This document shows positions 16,760 through 26,744 of a stretch of DNA of 49,686 nucleotides, one piece after another. The notes below the pieces were generated by a model, which saw only the letters and a list, made by a program, of their open reading frames with translations, was not told the DNA's origin and ran no database searches. The translations under genes were made by a program, and so were the position numbers. The stretch is taken from contig JAHHQX010000014.1 in the NCBI GenBank assembly GCA_020026155.1, forward strand, positions 1 to 49,686, given 5' to 3'. The stretch comes from Actinobacillus sp. (GTDB taxonomy: Bacteria > Pseudomonadota > Gammaproteobacteria > Enterobacterales > Pasteurellaceae). Numbering within the stretch: the stretch's first letter is position 1; the number at the start of each line of letters is the position of its first letter.

Positions 16760-19700
16760 TTAGTCTGCCATGTTTAGCATTTTTGCGAGATCCGCAGTCG
16801 CTTCATCGGCAGGGCTGATGATTTCAGCATCTTCTACCACTGGATTTTCCATGATAGCTGCATCGATTTCCGCATTTACTGCATCACGATCTAAACGTTT
16901 ATTTTTGTGGTACGCAAAACCAGTACCTGCTGGGATTAAGCGACCCACGATAACGTTTTCTTTAAGACCGCGTAATTCATCACGTTTACCTGCAACCGCC
17001 GCTTCTGTAAGAACGCGAGTGGTTTCTTGGAATGATGCCGCAGAGATAAAGGATTCTGTCGCAAGTGATGCTTTGGTAATACCAAGTAATTCACGTTGGA
17101 ATTCAACTGGTGGTTTACCTTCTGCAATACGTTGACGGTTAACAATTTTAACACGCGCAACTTCTTCTTGTGCACCTTCAAGGAATTCAGAATCGTATGC
17201 GTTAGTGATCACACATTTACGTAACATTTGGCGAACGATTACTTCGATGTGTTTATCGTTAATTTTTACCCCTTGTAAGCGGTAAACTTCTTGTACTTCA
17301 TTAACGATATATTCTGTTACAGCGTGAACACCACGTAAGCGAAGGATATCGTGTGGCATTTCAGGACCATCAGAGATTAAGTCACCTTTTTCTACCATTT
17401 CACCTTCAAATACGTTCAATTGACGCCATTTCGGAATCATTTCTTCGTAAGTTTCACCTTCTGCTGGTGTAATCAATAAACGACGTTTACCTTTGGTTTC
17501 TTTACCGAATGATACGATACCAGAAATTTCAGCAAGAATTGCAGGTTCTTTCGGTTTACGAGCTTCAAATAAGTCAGCAACGCGTGGAAGACCCCCGGTA
17601 ATATCTTTAGTACCCACAGATTCTTGTGGAATACGTGCTAAAGATTCACCGATTGAAATTTCTGCACCATCGTCTAAGTTCACGATTGCTTTACCTGGTA
17701 AGAAGTATTGTGCAACAACTTCAGTACCTGGGATAAAGATATCATTACCTTGAGCGTCAACAAGTTTAATTGCTGGACGTAAATCTTTACCTGCAGTGGT
17801 ACGTTCACCGACATCTTGAACAACGATAGAAGATAAACCTGTTAATTCATCAGTTTGACGAGTTACAGTTAAACCATCCACGATGTCTTCAAATTTCACG
17901 AAACCGCTCACTTCAGAGATAACCGGCATTGTATGCGGATCCCAGTTCGCTACGATTTCACCTGCTTCAACTTCCGCAGCGTCACCTTTACTTAAGATAG
18001 CACCGTATGGAAGTTTATAGTGTTCTTTTGTACGACCAAAAGTATCAACCACGGTTAATTCTGTATTACGTGAGGTAAGAACAAGTTTACCTTCTTTATT
18101 GGTTACGAATTTCGCACCAGTTAGACGTAAAGTACCAGTATTTTTAACTTGTACGCTAGATTCTTTTGCTGCTGCAGATGCCGCACCACCGATGTGGAAC
18201 GTACGCATGGTTAACTGTGTACCTGGTTCACCGATTGATTGTGCTGCGATAACACCAACCGCTTCACCTTGGTTAATTAAGTGACCACGTGCTAAGTCAC
18301 GACCGTAACATTTCGCACATACACCGAAGTCAGTTTCACACGTTACAACAGAACGTACTTTGATACTATCTACAGAGTTTGCATCGATAACATCACAAAG
18401 TTTTTCATCTACAAGTGTATTACGTGGAATTAATACTTCGTCTGTACCTGGTTTTAATACATCTTCTGCAACCACACGACCGAGAACACGATCACGTAAT
18501 GCTTCTTTAACGTCACCACCTTCGATTAATGGCATCATTACGATACCTTCGTGGGTACCACAGTCATCTTCAATGATAACTAAGTCTTGTGCCACGTCTA
18601 CTAAACGACGAGTTAAGTAACCTGAGTTCGCTGTTTTTAACGCTGTATCCGCCAAACCTTTACGCGCACCGTGGGTTGAAATAAAGTACTGTAATACGTT
18701 TAGACCTTCACGGAAGTTCGCTGTAATCGGAGTTTCAATGATCGAACCATCTGGACGAGCCATCAAACCACGCATACCAGCAAGCTGACGAATCTGAGTC
18801 GCACTACCACGAGCCCCTGAGTCTGCCATCATAAAGATGCTGTTGAATGATGCTTGTTTTTCAAGTTTACCTTCACGGTTCATTACTTCTTCCGTAGAAA
18901 GGTTTTCCATCATCGCTTTACCTACGCGTTCATTCGCAGTAGACCAAATATCGATTACTTTATTGTAGCGTTCGCCTGCTGTTACAAGACCTGATTGGAA
19001 TTGTTCTTGAATTTCAGCAACTTCTGCTTCTGCTTCTGCAATAATTTCATATTTCTTCGCTGGGATAACCATATCGTCAACACCAACAGAAGAACCAGAA
19101 CGTGCTGCGTATGCAAAACCGGTATACATGATATGGTCAGCAAACATTACACTTTCTTTTAAGCCAAGTAGACGGTAGCTGCTGTTAATTAAGCGAGAAA
19201 TACCTTTTTTGTTTAACGGTTGGTTAAACAAGCTAAATGGCATACCTTTTGGTGCGATCATCCAAAGGATTGCACGACCAACAGTCGTATCTACAAGGTG
19301 TGTATGAGGTTCATATTCACCTGCAACATTTTTCACCCATTCAGTAATACGTACTTTAACGCGTGCGTGTAATTCTGCTTTACCTGTTGCGTAAGCTTTT
19401 TCTGCTTCACGAGGATCTTGCAATACCATGCCTTCACCTTTTGCATTCACTTTTTCACGGGTCATGTAGTAAAGACCTAATACCACGTCTTGTGAAGGAA
19501 CGATGATTGGCTCACCATTCGCAGGCGATAAGATGTTGTTTGTAGACATCATTAACGCACGTGCTTCAAGTTGTGCTTCTAATGTTAAAGGTACGTGAAC
19601 CGCCATTTGGTCACCATCGAAGTCCGCATTGAATGCCGCACAAACGAGTGGGTGTAAACGGATTGCTTTACCTTCAATTAGAATTGGTTCAAATGCTTGA

Positions 19701-21004
19701 ATACCAAGACGGTGAAGTGTCGGCGCACGGTTAAGGAGAATTGGATGTTCACGAATAACTTCCGCTAAGATATCCCATACGATTGCATCTTCACGTTCAA
19801 CCATTTTCTTCGCAGCTTTAATTGTAGTTGCATAGCCACGGCTTTCTAATTTCGCATAGATGAATGGACGGAATAATTCCAATGCCATTTTTTTCGGTAA
19901 ACCACATTGGTGAAGACGTAAGAATGGACCTACTGTGATTACAGAACGACCAGAATAGTCAACACGTTTACCTAATAAGTTTTGACGGAAACGACCTTGT
20001 TTACCTTTGATCATGTCAGCCAAAGATTTTAATGGACGGCGGTTAGAGCCAGTGATCGCACGACCACGACGACCATTATCTAATAACGCATCTACAGATT
20101 CTTGTAACATACGTTTTTCATTACGTACGATGATATCTGGTGCGATAAGGTCTAATAAACGTTTTAAACGGTTATTACGGTTAATTACACGGCGATATAA
20201 ATCATTCAAGTCAGATGTCGCAAAACGACCACCATCAAGTGGTACTAATGGGCGAAGATCTGGTGGTAATACTGGAAGTACAGTTAATACCATCCATTCT
20301 GGTTTGTTGCCAGATTGAATGAAAGATTCAATAAGTTTTAAGCGTTTAGTGATTTTTTTACGTTTAGTTTCTGAGTTAGTTTCTTGTAATTCTTCACGTA
20401 AAACTTCACACTCATGCTCTAAATCCATCGCACGTAACAAATCTTGGATTGCTTCTGCACCCATTTTCGCTTCAAATTCGTCGCCAAAACGTTCTTCTGC
20501 TTCAAGATATTGTTCTTCAGTAAGAAGCTGACCTTTTTCTAAGTCAGTCATGCCAGGTTCAGTGACAATGAAAGATTCAAAATATAAAACACGTTCAATA
20601 TCACGTAATGGCATATCAAGTAATAAACCGATACGAGATGGTAGAGATTTTAAAAACCAAATGTGTGCTACTGGAGAAGCAAGTTCAATATGTCCCATAC
20701 GTTCACGACGTACTTTAGATTGAGTTACTTCAACACCACATTTTTCACAGATTACGCCACGGTGTTTTAAACGTTTATATTTACCACATAAACATTCGTA
20801 ATCTTTTACAGGTCCGAAGATACGGGCACAGAAAAGACCGTCACGTTCTGGTTTGAAAGTACGGTAGTTAATGGTTTCAGGTTTTTTCACTTCACCGTAT
20901 GACCAAGAACGGATCATGTCTGGTGACGCTAAACCAATTTTAATCACATCAAAATCTTCGCTAGTTTTTGATTGTGTTTTTAAAAGCTTTGCTAAGTCTT
21001 TCAC
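16760..21004 (-). CDS. rpoC: DNA-directed RNA polymerase subunit beta'
   Basis: Largest subunit of RNA polymerase. 1414 aa, the gammaproteobacterial size. The start codon is GTG at 21004 with TAGGAG in front. Visible: the zinc-1 site (CLCGKY ... CEKC), the bridge and rudder regions, the catalytic triad in NADFDGDQMAVH, and the zinc-2 site (DDCGTHEG ... CETDFGVCAKC). It follows rpoB with a 96-base gap that contains a long inverted repeat (21035-21080). Confidence 0.99.
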   Translation of the reverse strand: MKDLAKLLKTQSKTSEDFDVIKIGLASPDMIRSWSYGEVKKPETINYRTFKPERDGLFCARIFGPVKDYECLCGKYKRLKHRGVICEKCGVEVTQSKVRRERMGHIELASPVAHIWFLKSLPSRIGLLLDMPLRDIERVLYFESFIVTEPGMTDLEKGQLLTEEQYLEAEERFGDEFEAKMGAEAIQDLLRAMDLEHECEVLREELQETNSETKRKKITKRLKLIESFIQSGNKPEWMVLTVLPVLPPDLRPLVPLDGGRFATSDLNDLYRRVINRNNRLKRLLDLIAPDIIVRNEKRMLQESVDALLDNGRRGRAITGSNRRPLKSLADMIKGKQGRFRQNLLGKRVDYSGRSVITVGPFLRLHQCGLPKKMALELFRPFIYAKLESRGYATTIKAAKKMVEREDAIVWDILAEVIREHPILLNRAPTLHRLGIQAFEPILIEGKAIRLHPLVCAAFNADFDGDQMAVHVPLTLEAQLEARALMMSTNNILSPANGEPIIVPSQDVVLGLYYMTREKVNAKGEGMVLQDPREAEKAYATGKAELHARVKVRITEWVKNVAGEYEPHTHLVDTTVGRAILWMIAPKGMPFSLFNQPLNKKGISRLINSSYRLLGLKESVMFADHIMYTGFAYAARSGSSVGVDDMVIPAKKYEIIAEAEAEVAEIQEQFQSGLVTAGERYNKVIDIWSTANERVGKAMMENLSTEEVMNREGKLEKQASFNSIFMMADSGARGSATQIRQLAGMRGLMARPDGSIIETPITANFREGLNVLQYFISTHGARKGLADTALKTANSGYLTRRLVDVAQDLVIIEDDCGTHEGIVMMPLIEGGDVKEALRDRVLGRVVAEDVLKPGTDEVLIPRNTLVDEKLCDVIDANSVDSIKVRSVVTCETDFGVCAKCYGRDLARGHLINQGEAVGVIAAQSIGEPGTQLTMRTFHIGGAASAAAKESSVQVKNTGTLRLTGAKFVTNKEGKLVLTSRNTELTVVDTFGRTKEHYKLPYGAILSKGDAAEVEAGEIVANWDPHTMPVISEVSGFVKFEDIVDGLTVTRQTDELTGLSSIVVQDVGERTTAGKDLRPAIKLVDAQGNDIFIPGTEVVAQYFLPGKAIVNLDDGAEISIGESLARIPQESVGTKDITGGLPRVADLFEARKPKEPAILAEISGIVSFGKETKGKRRLLITPAEGETYEEMIPKWRQLNVFEGEMVEKGDLISDGPEMPHDILRLRGVHAVTEYIVNEVQEVYRLQGVKINDKHIEVIVRQMLRKCVITNAYDSEFLEGAQEEVARVKIVNRQRIAEGKPPVEFQRELLGITKASLATESFISAASFQETTRVLTEAAVAGKRDELRGLKENVIVGRLIPAGTGFAYHKNKRLDRDAVNAEIDAAIMENPVVEDAEIISPADEATADLAKMLNMAD

Positions 21005-21034
21005 TTAATTGCTCCTATCGGAGTTAAACTTATT

Positions 21035-21080
21035 CATACGCCTCAATTTTCGAAAAATTTTTCTAAAATCGTGGCGTATG
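21035..21080. repeat. Copy E of the ACGCC element, an inverted repeat inside the rpoB-rpoC gap
   Basis: CATACGCCTCAATTTTCG runs into an AAAAATTTTT centre, and the right arm ends CGTGGCGTATG. The arms match at 20 of 23 positions. No T run follows, so read-through into rpoC is expected. A strong mRNA hairpin between two co-expressed subunit genes could serve as a processing or stability site. Confidence 0.8.
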
Positions 21081-21100
21081 GGCTAGTAGAGTTTTAAGGC

Positions 21101-24100
21101 TTACTCTTCATCAAGATCGATGTTGATACCTAATGAACGGATTTCTTTCATAATTACGTTGAAAGATTCCGGTGTACCTGGGTCCATTTGTTGGTTGCCC
21201 GCAACGATGTTTTTATACATCTTCGTACGACCGTTTACGTCATCAGATTTCACGGTTAACATTTCTTGTAGGGTATAGGCTGCACCATAAGCTTCAAGTG
21301 CCCAAACTTCCATTTCCCCGAAACGTTGTCCACCGAACTGTGCTTTACCACCCAATGGTTGTTGGGTAACAAGGCTGTAAGAACCGGTTGAACGAGCGTG
21401 CATTTTGTCATCAACTAAGTGGTTCAATTTGAGCATGTACATGTAACCTACTGTTACTGGACGTTCAAATTTCTCACCGGTACGACCATCGAATAAAGTA
21501 ATTTGTCCTGATGTTGGAAGATCACCTAATTCTAATAAACCTTTGATTTCTTTTTCATCCGCACCATCGAATACTGGTGTTGCGATTGGTAAACCTTTAC
21601 GTAGGTTTTCTGCTAAACGCATTACTTCTTCGTCAGTGAAGGTATTAAGATCAACTTTTTGTTCACCTTCGCCAAGGTCGTAGGCTTTTTGCATGTATTC
21701 ACGCAATTTTTCTACGCTTTGTTTTTGTTTTAACATCGCATTGATCTTATCACCGATACCTTTAGCCGCTAAGCCTAAGTGAGTTTCTAAGATCTGACCG
21801 ATATTCATACGAGAAGGTACGCCCAGTGGGTTTAATACGATATCAACAGGTTGACCGTTTTCATCGTATGGCATGTCTTCGATTGGGTTAATTTTTGAGA
21901 TAACCCCTTTGTTACCGTGACGACCCGCCATTTTATCCCCGGGTTGGATACGACGTTTAACAGCAAGATAAACTTTAACCACTTTAAGTACACCTGGTGC
22001 TAGATCATCACCTTGGATAATTTTGCCACGTTGCACTTCAAGTTTTTGTTCGAACTCTTTACGTAATTCTTCGTATTGATCCGCAAGTTGTTCTAACTGA
22101 GTTTGTTTTTCTTCATCGCTTAGACTTTGATCAAGCCATTGTTCACGAGTCATTCGATCAAGGGTTGCTTCATCCATACCGCTTGATACTAAAAGATTGC
22201 GCACACGTGCGAAAAGACCTGCTTCAAGAATTTCTAACTCTTCCATTAAGTCTTTTTTCGCTTCTTTTAATTGCATTTCTTCAATTTCAAGCGCACGTTT
22301 ATCTTTTTCAACGCCATCGCGAGTAAATACTTGAACGTCAATTACGGTACCAGACACGCTGTTTGGAACACGTAAAGAAGAATCTTTAACGTCAGATGCT
22401 TTTTCACCGAAGATAGCACGAAGAAGTTTTTCTTCTGGGGTTAATTGAGTTTCACCTTTAGGTGTCACTTTACCCACAAGAATATCACCACCTTTTACTT
22501 CCGCACCGATGTAAACGATACCTGATTCATCAAGTTTGCTTAATGCAGCTTCGCTTACGTTTGGAATATCCGCAGTAATTTCTTCAGCACCTAATTTAGT
22601 ATCACGCGCCACACAAGATAATTCTTGGATGTGGATTGTTGTGAAACGATCTTCTTGAACAACACGTTCAGATACTAAGATTGAGTCTTCGAAGTTATAA
22701 CCATTCCATGGCATGAACGCCACACGCATGTTTTGACCAAGTGCAAGTTCACCTAAGTCGGTTGATGGACCATCTGCTAAGATTTCTCCACGACCAACTG
22801 GTTCACCTAATTTCACACAAGGAATTTGGTTAATACAGGTGTTTTGGTTAGAACGGGTGTATTTGATTAAGTTATAAATATCAATACCCGCTTCGCCTGC
22901 GATTGTTTCATCTTCGTTTACTTTCACCACGATACGTGATGCATCAACATATTGAATTGTACCGCCACGTTTTGCTGTAACCGCTACGCCAGAGTCAAGT
23001 GCTACTGGTTTTTCCATACCAGTACCAACAAGTGGTTTGTCTGCACGTAAAGTAGGTACTGCTTGGCGTTGCATGTTCGCACCCATTAAGGCACGGTTCG
23101 CATCGTCGTGTTCCAAGAACGGAATTAACGCTGCCGCTACAGATACAACTTGTTGAGTTGAAACGTCCATATATTGAACTTCATCAGGACGGAATAAACC
23201 AGATTCACCTTTTTCACCACGTGCTGTTACAAAAGCATCAGTGAAACGGAAGTCATCATCTAAGTTTGAGTTCGCCTGTGCGATAACGTATTTACCTTCT
23301 TCGATAGCAGATAAATATTCGATTTCTTCAGTTACTTGACCATTTACTACTTTACGATACGGAGTTTCTAAGAAACCGTAGTCATTTGTACGAGCGTACA
23401 CAGAAAGTGAGTTGATCAAACCGATGTTTGGACCTTCAGGAGTTTCGATTGGACATAAACGACCATAGTGAGTTGCGTGAACGTCTCGAACTTCGAAACC
23501 TGCACGTTCACGAGTTAAACCACCTGGACCCAATGCAGAAATACGACGTTTGTGTGTCACTTCTGAAAGTGGGTTATTTTGGTCCATGAATTGTGAAAGT
23601 TGTGAAGAACCAAAGAATTCTTTAACCGCTGCAGAAATTGGTTTCGCATTGATAAGATCTTGTGGAGTTAATGAATCAAGATCACCTAAAGATAAACGTT
23701 CTTTCACAGCACGTTCAACACGTACTAAACCAATACGGAATTGGTTTTCTGCCATTTCACCAACAGAACGAATACGACGGTTACCTAAGTGGTCGATATC
23801 ATCCACTTCACCGTTACCGTTACGGATTGCAATGAGTTTTTTCATTACACGAACGATATCGTCTTTGCTTAATACACCGCTTCCTTCAGAATCATCGATA
23901 CCTAAAGAACGGTTAAATTTCATGCGACCTACTGCAGATAAGTCATAACGATCTGGTGAGAAGAACATATTTTCAAATAAGCCTTCAGCCGCTTCTTTTG
24001 TAGGCGGTTCACCAGGACGCATCATACGGTAGATTTCTACTAATGCGCTTAAACGATCATAAGATGGGTCGATACGTAAGGTTTCAGAAATATACGCACC

Positions 24101-25129
24101 TGCATCAAGATCATTTGTAAATAATGTTTCAATTGTTTTGTAGCCAGCTTGTGAAAGTTTCGCCAAGATTTCTAGGGTTAACTCTTCGTTCGCTGCACAA
24201 ATAATTTCGCCAGTTTCAAGATCTAAATATTCTTTTGCTGCTACTTTACCAACGATATATTCAGTCGGTACTGCAACTTGGTTAACGTTATCTTTTGCTA
24301 ATGCTTTAATATGGCGAGCTGTAATACGACGGCCACGTTCAACATAAACTTTACCATTTGCTTCAATATCGAAAGACGCAGTTTCACCACGTAATCTTTC
24401 AGGTACTAAAGTCATTAATAATTTATTGTTATTGATGGTAAATTCTACTTTATCGAAGAATAAATTTAAGATTTCTTCAGTAGTGTAGCCTAAAGCACGT
24501 AAAATAATGGTTGCAGGTAATTTACGACGACGGTCAATACGAGCGAAAAGATTATCTTTTGGATCGAATTCGAAGTCTAACCATGAACCACGGTAAGGGA
24601 TAATACGTGCGTTAAATAAAATTTTACCTGATGAGTGAGTTTTACCACGATCACTATCAAAGAATACACCTGGACTACGGTGTAATTGTGATACTACAAC
24701 ACGTTCTGTACCATTAATAACGAAAGTTCCGTTATCAGTCATTAATGGAATTTCGCCCATGTACACTTCTTGTTCTTTAATATCTTTGATGGTACCTGGA
24801 GCTGCATCACGATCATAGCTCACTAGACGTAATTTAACGCGTAAAGGTGCAGAATAGGTAGTTCCACGAATTTGACATTCACGAACATCAAAAACAGGTT
24901 GACCTAACTGATAGCTAACATATTGTAATTCTGTATAGCCATTATTACTCACAATCGGGAATACAGAGCGGAATGCTGCTTCTAGTCCTTGTTGTCCTTC
25001 AGGATCTCTGCGAATAAATTTTTCAAAAGAATCAATTTGAATTGTTAATAAATAAGGGACGTGTAAAACTTGTGGACGTTTTCCAAAGTTCTTACGAATA
25101 CGTTTTTTTTCGGTATATGAGTAAACCAT
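21101..25129 (-). CDS. rpoB: DNA-directed RNA polymerase subunit beta
   Basis: Second large polymerase subunit, 1342 aa, the same length as E. coli RpoB. The rifampicin-pocket segment reads SSQLSQFMDQNNPLSEVTHK then RRISALGPGG, so the residues corresponding to E. coli Asp516, His526 and Ser531 are wild type and rifampicin sensitivity is predicted. It starts at an ATG with AGAGGAACCC upstream. It is transcribed from the rplJ promoter through an attenuator at 25322-25350. Confidence 0.99.
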   Translation of the reverse strand: MVYSYTEKKRIRKNFGKRPQVLHVPYLLTIQIDSFEKFIRRDPEGQQGLEAAFRSVFPIVSNNGYTELQYVSYQLGQPVFDVRECQIRGTTYSAPLRVKLRLVSYDRDAAPGTIKDIKEQEVYMGEIPLMTDNGTFVINGTERVVVSQLHRSPGVFFDSDRGKTHSSGKILFNARIIPYRGSWLDFEFDPKDNLFARIDRRRKLPATIILRALGYTTEEILNLFFDKVEFTINNNKLLMTLVPERLRGETASFDIEANGKVYVERGRRITARHIKALAKDNVNQVAVPTEYIVGKVAAKEYLDLETGEIICAANEELTLEILAKLSQAGYKTIETLFTNDLDAGAYISETLRIDPSYDRLSALVEIYRMMRPGEPPTKEAAEGLFENMFFSPDRYDLSAVGRMKFNRSLGIDDSEGSGVLSKDDIVRVMKKLIAIRNGNGEVDDIDHLGNRRIRSVGEMAENQFRIGLVRVERAVKERLSLGDLDSLTPQDLINAKPISAAVKEFFGSSQLSQFMDQNNPLSEVTHKRRISALGPGGLTRERAGFEVRDVHATHYGRLCPIETPEGPNIGLINSLSVYARTNDYGFLETPYRKVVNGQVTEEIEYLSAIEEGKYVIAQANSNLDDDFRFTDAFVTARGEKGESGLFRPDEVQYMDVSTQQVVSVAAALIPFLEHDDANRALMGANMQRQAVPTLRADKPLVGTGMEKPVALDSGVAVTAKRGGTIQYVDASRIVVKVNEDETIAGEAGIDIYNLIKYTRSNQNTCINQIPCVKLGEPVGRGEILADGPSTDLGELALGQNMRVAFMPWNGYNFEDSILVSERVVQEDRFTTIHIQELSCVARDTKLGAEEITADIPNVSEAALSKLDESGIVYIGAEVKGGDILVGKVTPKGETQLTPEEKLLRAIFGEKASDVKDSSLRVPNSVSGTVIDVQVFTRDGVEKDKRALEIEEMQLKEAKKDLMEELEILEAGLFARVRNLLVSSGMDEATLDRMTREQWLDQSLSDEEKQTQLEQLADQYEELRKEFEQKLEVQRGKIIQGDDLAPGVLKVVKVYLAVKRRIQPGDKMAGRHGNKGVISKINPIEDMPYDENGQPVDIVLNPLGVPSRMNIGQILETHLGLAAKGIGDKINAMLKQKQSVEKLREYMQKAYDLGEGEQKVDLNTFTDEEVMRLAENLRKGLPIATPVFDGADEKEIKGLLELGDLPTSGQITLFDGRTGEKFERPVTVGYMYMLKLNHLVDDKMHARSTGSYSLVTQQPLGGKAQFGGQRFGEMEVWALEAYGAAYTLQEMLTVKSDDVNGRTKMYKNIVAGNQQMDPGTPESFNVIMKEIRSLGINIDLDEE

Positions 25130-25147
25130 AGGGTTCCTCTGCTTGTT

Positions 25148-25213
25148 GTTCAGTGACCCAACCGCTAATACTTGCTAGCGGCAACGATGCCGTTAAGTGA
25201 CCGCACTCTGAAC
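25148..25213 (-). promoter_or_regulatory. Structured leader just upstream of rpoB
   Basis: The outer arms GTTCAGTG and CACTCTGAAC close a region holding two inner hairpins, CCGCTA/TAGCGG (25162-25167 and 25176-25181) and CGGCA/TGCCG (25179-25183 and 25188-25192). The inner hairpins share bases, so they exclude each other. This may be an RNase III processing site, as is known between rplL and rpoB in E. coli, or a control element. Confidence 0.45.
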
Positions 25214-25321
25214 CTTACTTCTCTAGTGGGTAGGAGCTCAAAAATAGATACTGTCTGTATCTCTTGAGTAAAAAATAGAAACAAATAACGGTGAATTTAT
25301 TCCTATGTATGGATAGCACAA

Positions 25322-25350
25322 AATGGCTGATGGAAAAACCACCAGCCATT
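25322..25350 (-). terminator. Attenuator between rplL and rpoB
   Basis: AATGGCTGATGG (25322-25333) and CCACCAGCCATT (25339-25350) pair with one mismatch. Only TTGTG follows on the minus strand, so it is a weak terminator. This suits partial read-through, giving more L7/L12 than polymerase as in E. coli. Confidence 0.65.
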
Positions 25351-25382
25351 CGGCCTAAAGTCAGGCAAAAATCAAACTAAAA

Positions 25383-25748
25383 TTATTTGATTTCTACTTT
25401 AGCACCAGCTTCTTCTAATGCTTTTTGTAATTCTTCAGCTTCAGCTTTAGAGATACCTTCTTTTAAGGTTGCTGGAGCAGATTCAACTAAATCTTTAGCT
25501 TCTTTTAAGCCTAAACCAGTTGCACCACGTACTGCTTTGATTACAGCAACTTTGTTAGCACCAGCTTCTGCTAAAACAACGTCGAATTCAGTTTTTTCTT
25601 CTGCTGCTTCAGCTGGACCTGCTACAGCTACTGCTGCTGCAGCTGCTGAAACACCAAATTTTTCTTCCATCGCTGCGATTAATTCAACGATATCAGTAAC
25701 AGATTTAGAAGCGATTGCTTCAATGATTTGTTCGTTAGTTAAAGACAT
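25383..25748 (-). CDS. rplL: 50S ribosomal protein L7/L12
   Basis: Stalk protein that recruits translation GTPases; a dimer binds L10. 121 aa from the ATG at 25748 (MSLTNEQIIEA), equal to E. coli. A longer frame from an upstream TTG adds only three residues and is not needed. It has the N-terminal dimerisation domain, an Ala-rich hinge (about 36-52) and the C-terminal factor-binding domain (KTEFDVVLAEAGANKVAVIK). It is co-transcribed with rplJ, 54 bases upstream. Confidence 0.99.
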   Translation of the reverse strand: MSLTNEQIIEAIASKSVTDIVELIAAMEEKFGVSAAAAAVAVAGPAEAAEEKTEFDVVLAEAGANKVAVIKAVRGATGLGLKEAKDLVESAPATLKEGISKAEAEELQKALEEAGAKVEIK

Positions 25749-25802
25749 AACAATCAATTCCTAAGTAAATATAATTTAACAGTTTAAGAAAAGCAGTATA
25801 AA

Positions 25803-26297
25803 TTAAGCTGCTTGTTCTTCCATTTTGTCGCGTAATGCCGCAAGAGTGCGAACAAGTTTGCCTGCCGCAGCTTCTTTCATAGTAGCCATTAAACGTGCAA
25901 TTGCTTCATCGTAAGTTGGTAATGTTGCTAAGAATTCAACATCTCTTACTTCACCTTCGAAGGCTGCACCTTTGATTTCAAACTTATCGTTTGCTTTAGC
26001 AAATTCTTTGAACAAACGTGCTGCTGCACCTGGGTGTTCGTTAGAAAAAGCGATAAGTGTAGGACCTACAAACGTATCTTTTAAACATTCGAATTCGGTA
26101 CCTTCTACTGCACGACGTAATAAAGTATTACGAACGATACGCATAGAAACACCAGCTTCACGAGCGTTTTTACGTAATTCAGTCATTTTATCAACAGTAA
26201 CACCACGGCTGTCCGCGATAACTACTGAAAGGGCACCTTTGGCGGCTTCATTTACTTCGGCAACAATTGCTTGTTTGTCTTGAAGATTTAATGCCAT
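25803..26297 (-). CDS. rplJ: 50S ribosomal protein L10
   Basis: Stalk base protein that holds L7/L12 dimers on 23S rRNA and represses its own operon by binding the leader at 26373-26459. 164 aa, the usual length. The N-terminus MALNLQDKQAIVAEVNEAAKG and the C-terminal helix for L7/L12 are typical. CAGGAG precedes the ATG. Confidence 0.99.
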   Translation of the reverse strand: MALNLQDKQAIVAEVNEAAKGALSVVIADSRGVTVDKMTELRKNAREAGVSMRIVRNTLLRRAVEGTEFECLKDTFVGPTLIAFSNEHPGAAARLFKEFAKANDKFEIKGAAFEGEVRDVEFLATLPTYDEAIARLMATMKEAAAGKLVRTLAALRDKMEEQAA

Positions 26298-26315
26298 TGG
26301 CTTTTAGCTCCTGAA

Positions 26316-26366
26316 TACACTCCGATTTCTCGGAATAAAAATTCCTAACTCAGTATTAAGTTAGGG
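26316..26366 (-). promoter_or_regulatory. Two hairpins between the L10 leader and the rplJ start
   Basis: On the transcript TCCGA-GAAA-TCGGA (26322-26335) is a short stem with a GAAA loop. CCTAAC/GTTAGG (about 26344-26365) is a second stem. They probably complete the fold of the leader near the ribosome-binding site. Confidence 0.45.
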
Positions 26367-26372
26367 CGAATT

Positions 26373-26459
26373 CGGTGCACAGAAGCAAGAAAACTTCTTA
26401 TTCTGTATCACCATCTACGTAGGATGATTAAGAGTTTCCTCCCCTACGGTCTTGGATGA
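26373..26459 (-). ncRNA. L10 leader (ribosomal protein autoregulatory RNA)
   Basis: On the minus strand the blocks CCAAGACCGTAGGGG, CCTACGTAGATGGTG and CTTCTGTGCACCG stand in the order known for the E. coli rplJ leader, where the L10-(L7/L12)4 complex binds and represses translation. This fills most of the 447-base gap between rplA and rplJ; the rest is the promoter, AT-rich DNA and the rplA terminator. No protein gene is seen in the gap. Confidence 0.85.
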
Positions 26460-26519
26460 GGCTTGATAAGGTCAAGCACCAGCCAGAAATATTCACATCA
26501 ATTGTGAAAACAGTCCTAA

Positions 26520-26548
26520 ATTTTAATCAATTAAAATTTATCTGTAAA
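26520..26548 (-). promoter_or_regulatory. Promoter of rplJL-rpoBC
   Basis: On the minus strand TTTACA (26543-26548), a 17-bp spacer and TAAAAT (26520-26525) are each one mismatch from consensus. They place the start just before the L10 leader. Confidence 0.7.
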
Positions 26549-26669
26549 GTATTTTTATAAATTAATTCCAACTTATATCTTTTCTGTAGTTGATACAGGA
26601 TATTTTTAGAATGTGGGTGAAAGCATAAAAATACACTGATTTTCCATGAAAATCATATTTCACTAAATA

Positions 26670-26701
26670 TTAAAAAACCACTGACCGAAGTCAGTGGTTT
26701 T
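26670..26701 (-). terminator. Terminator after rplKA
   Basis: The stem AAAACCACTGA / TCAGTGGTTTT (26674-26684 and 26691-26701) is followed by T residues on the minus strand. It lies between rplA and the rplJ promoter. Confidence 0.85.
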
Positions 26702-26744
26702 ACGATTTTATAATAATTTCAATTTGAAATTATTAAAGCCTACA

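Noticed and set aside
16770..26283. Many plus-strand open frames of 60-132 codons opposite rpoC, rpoB, rplJ and rplL
   Set aside because: They are antisense shadows of highly conserved genes, lack ribosome sites and show no family resemblance.
26298..26744. Possible hidden small gene in the largest gap
   Set aside because: The gap is accounted for by the L10 leader, the rplJ promoter and the rplA terminator; no coding frame with a ribosome site was seen.
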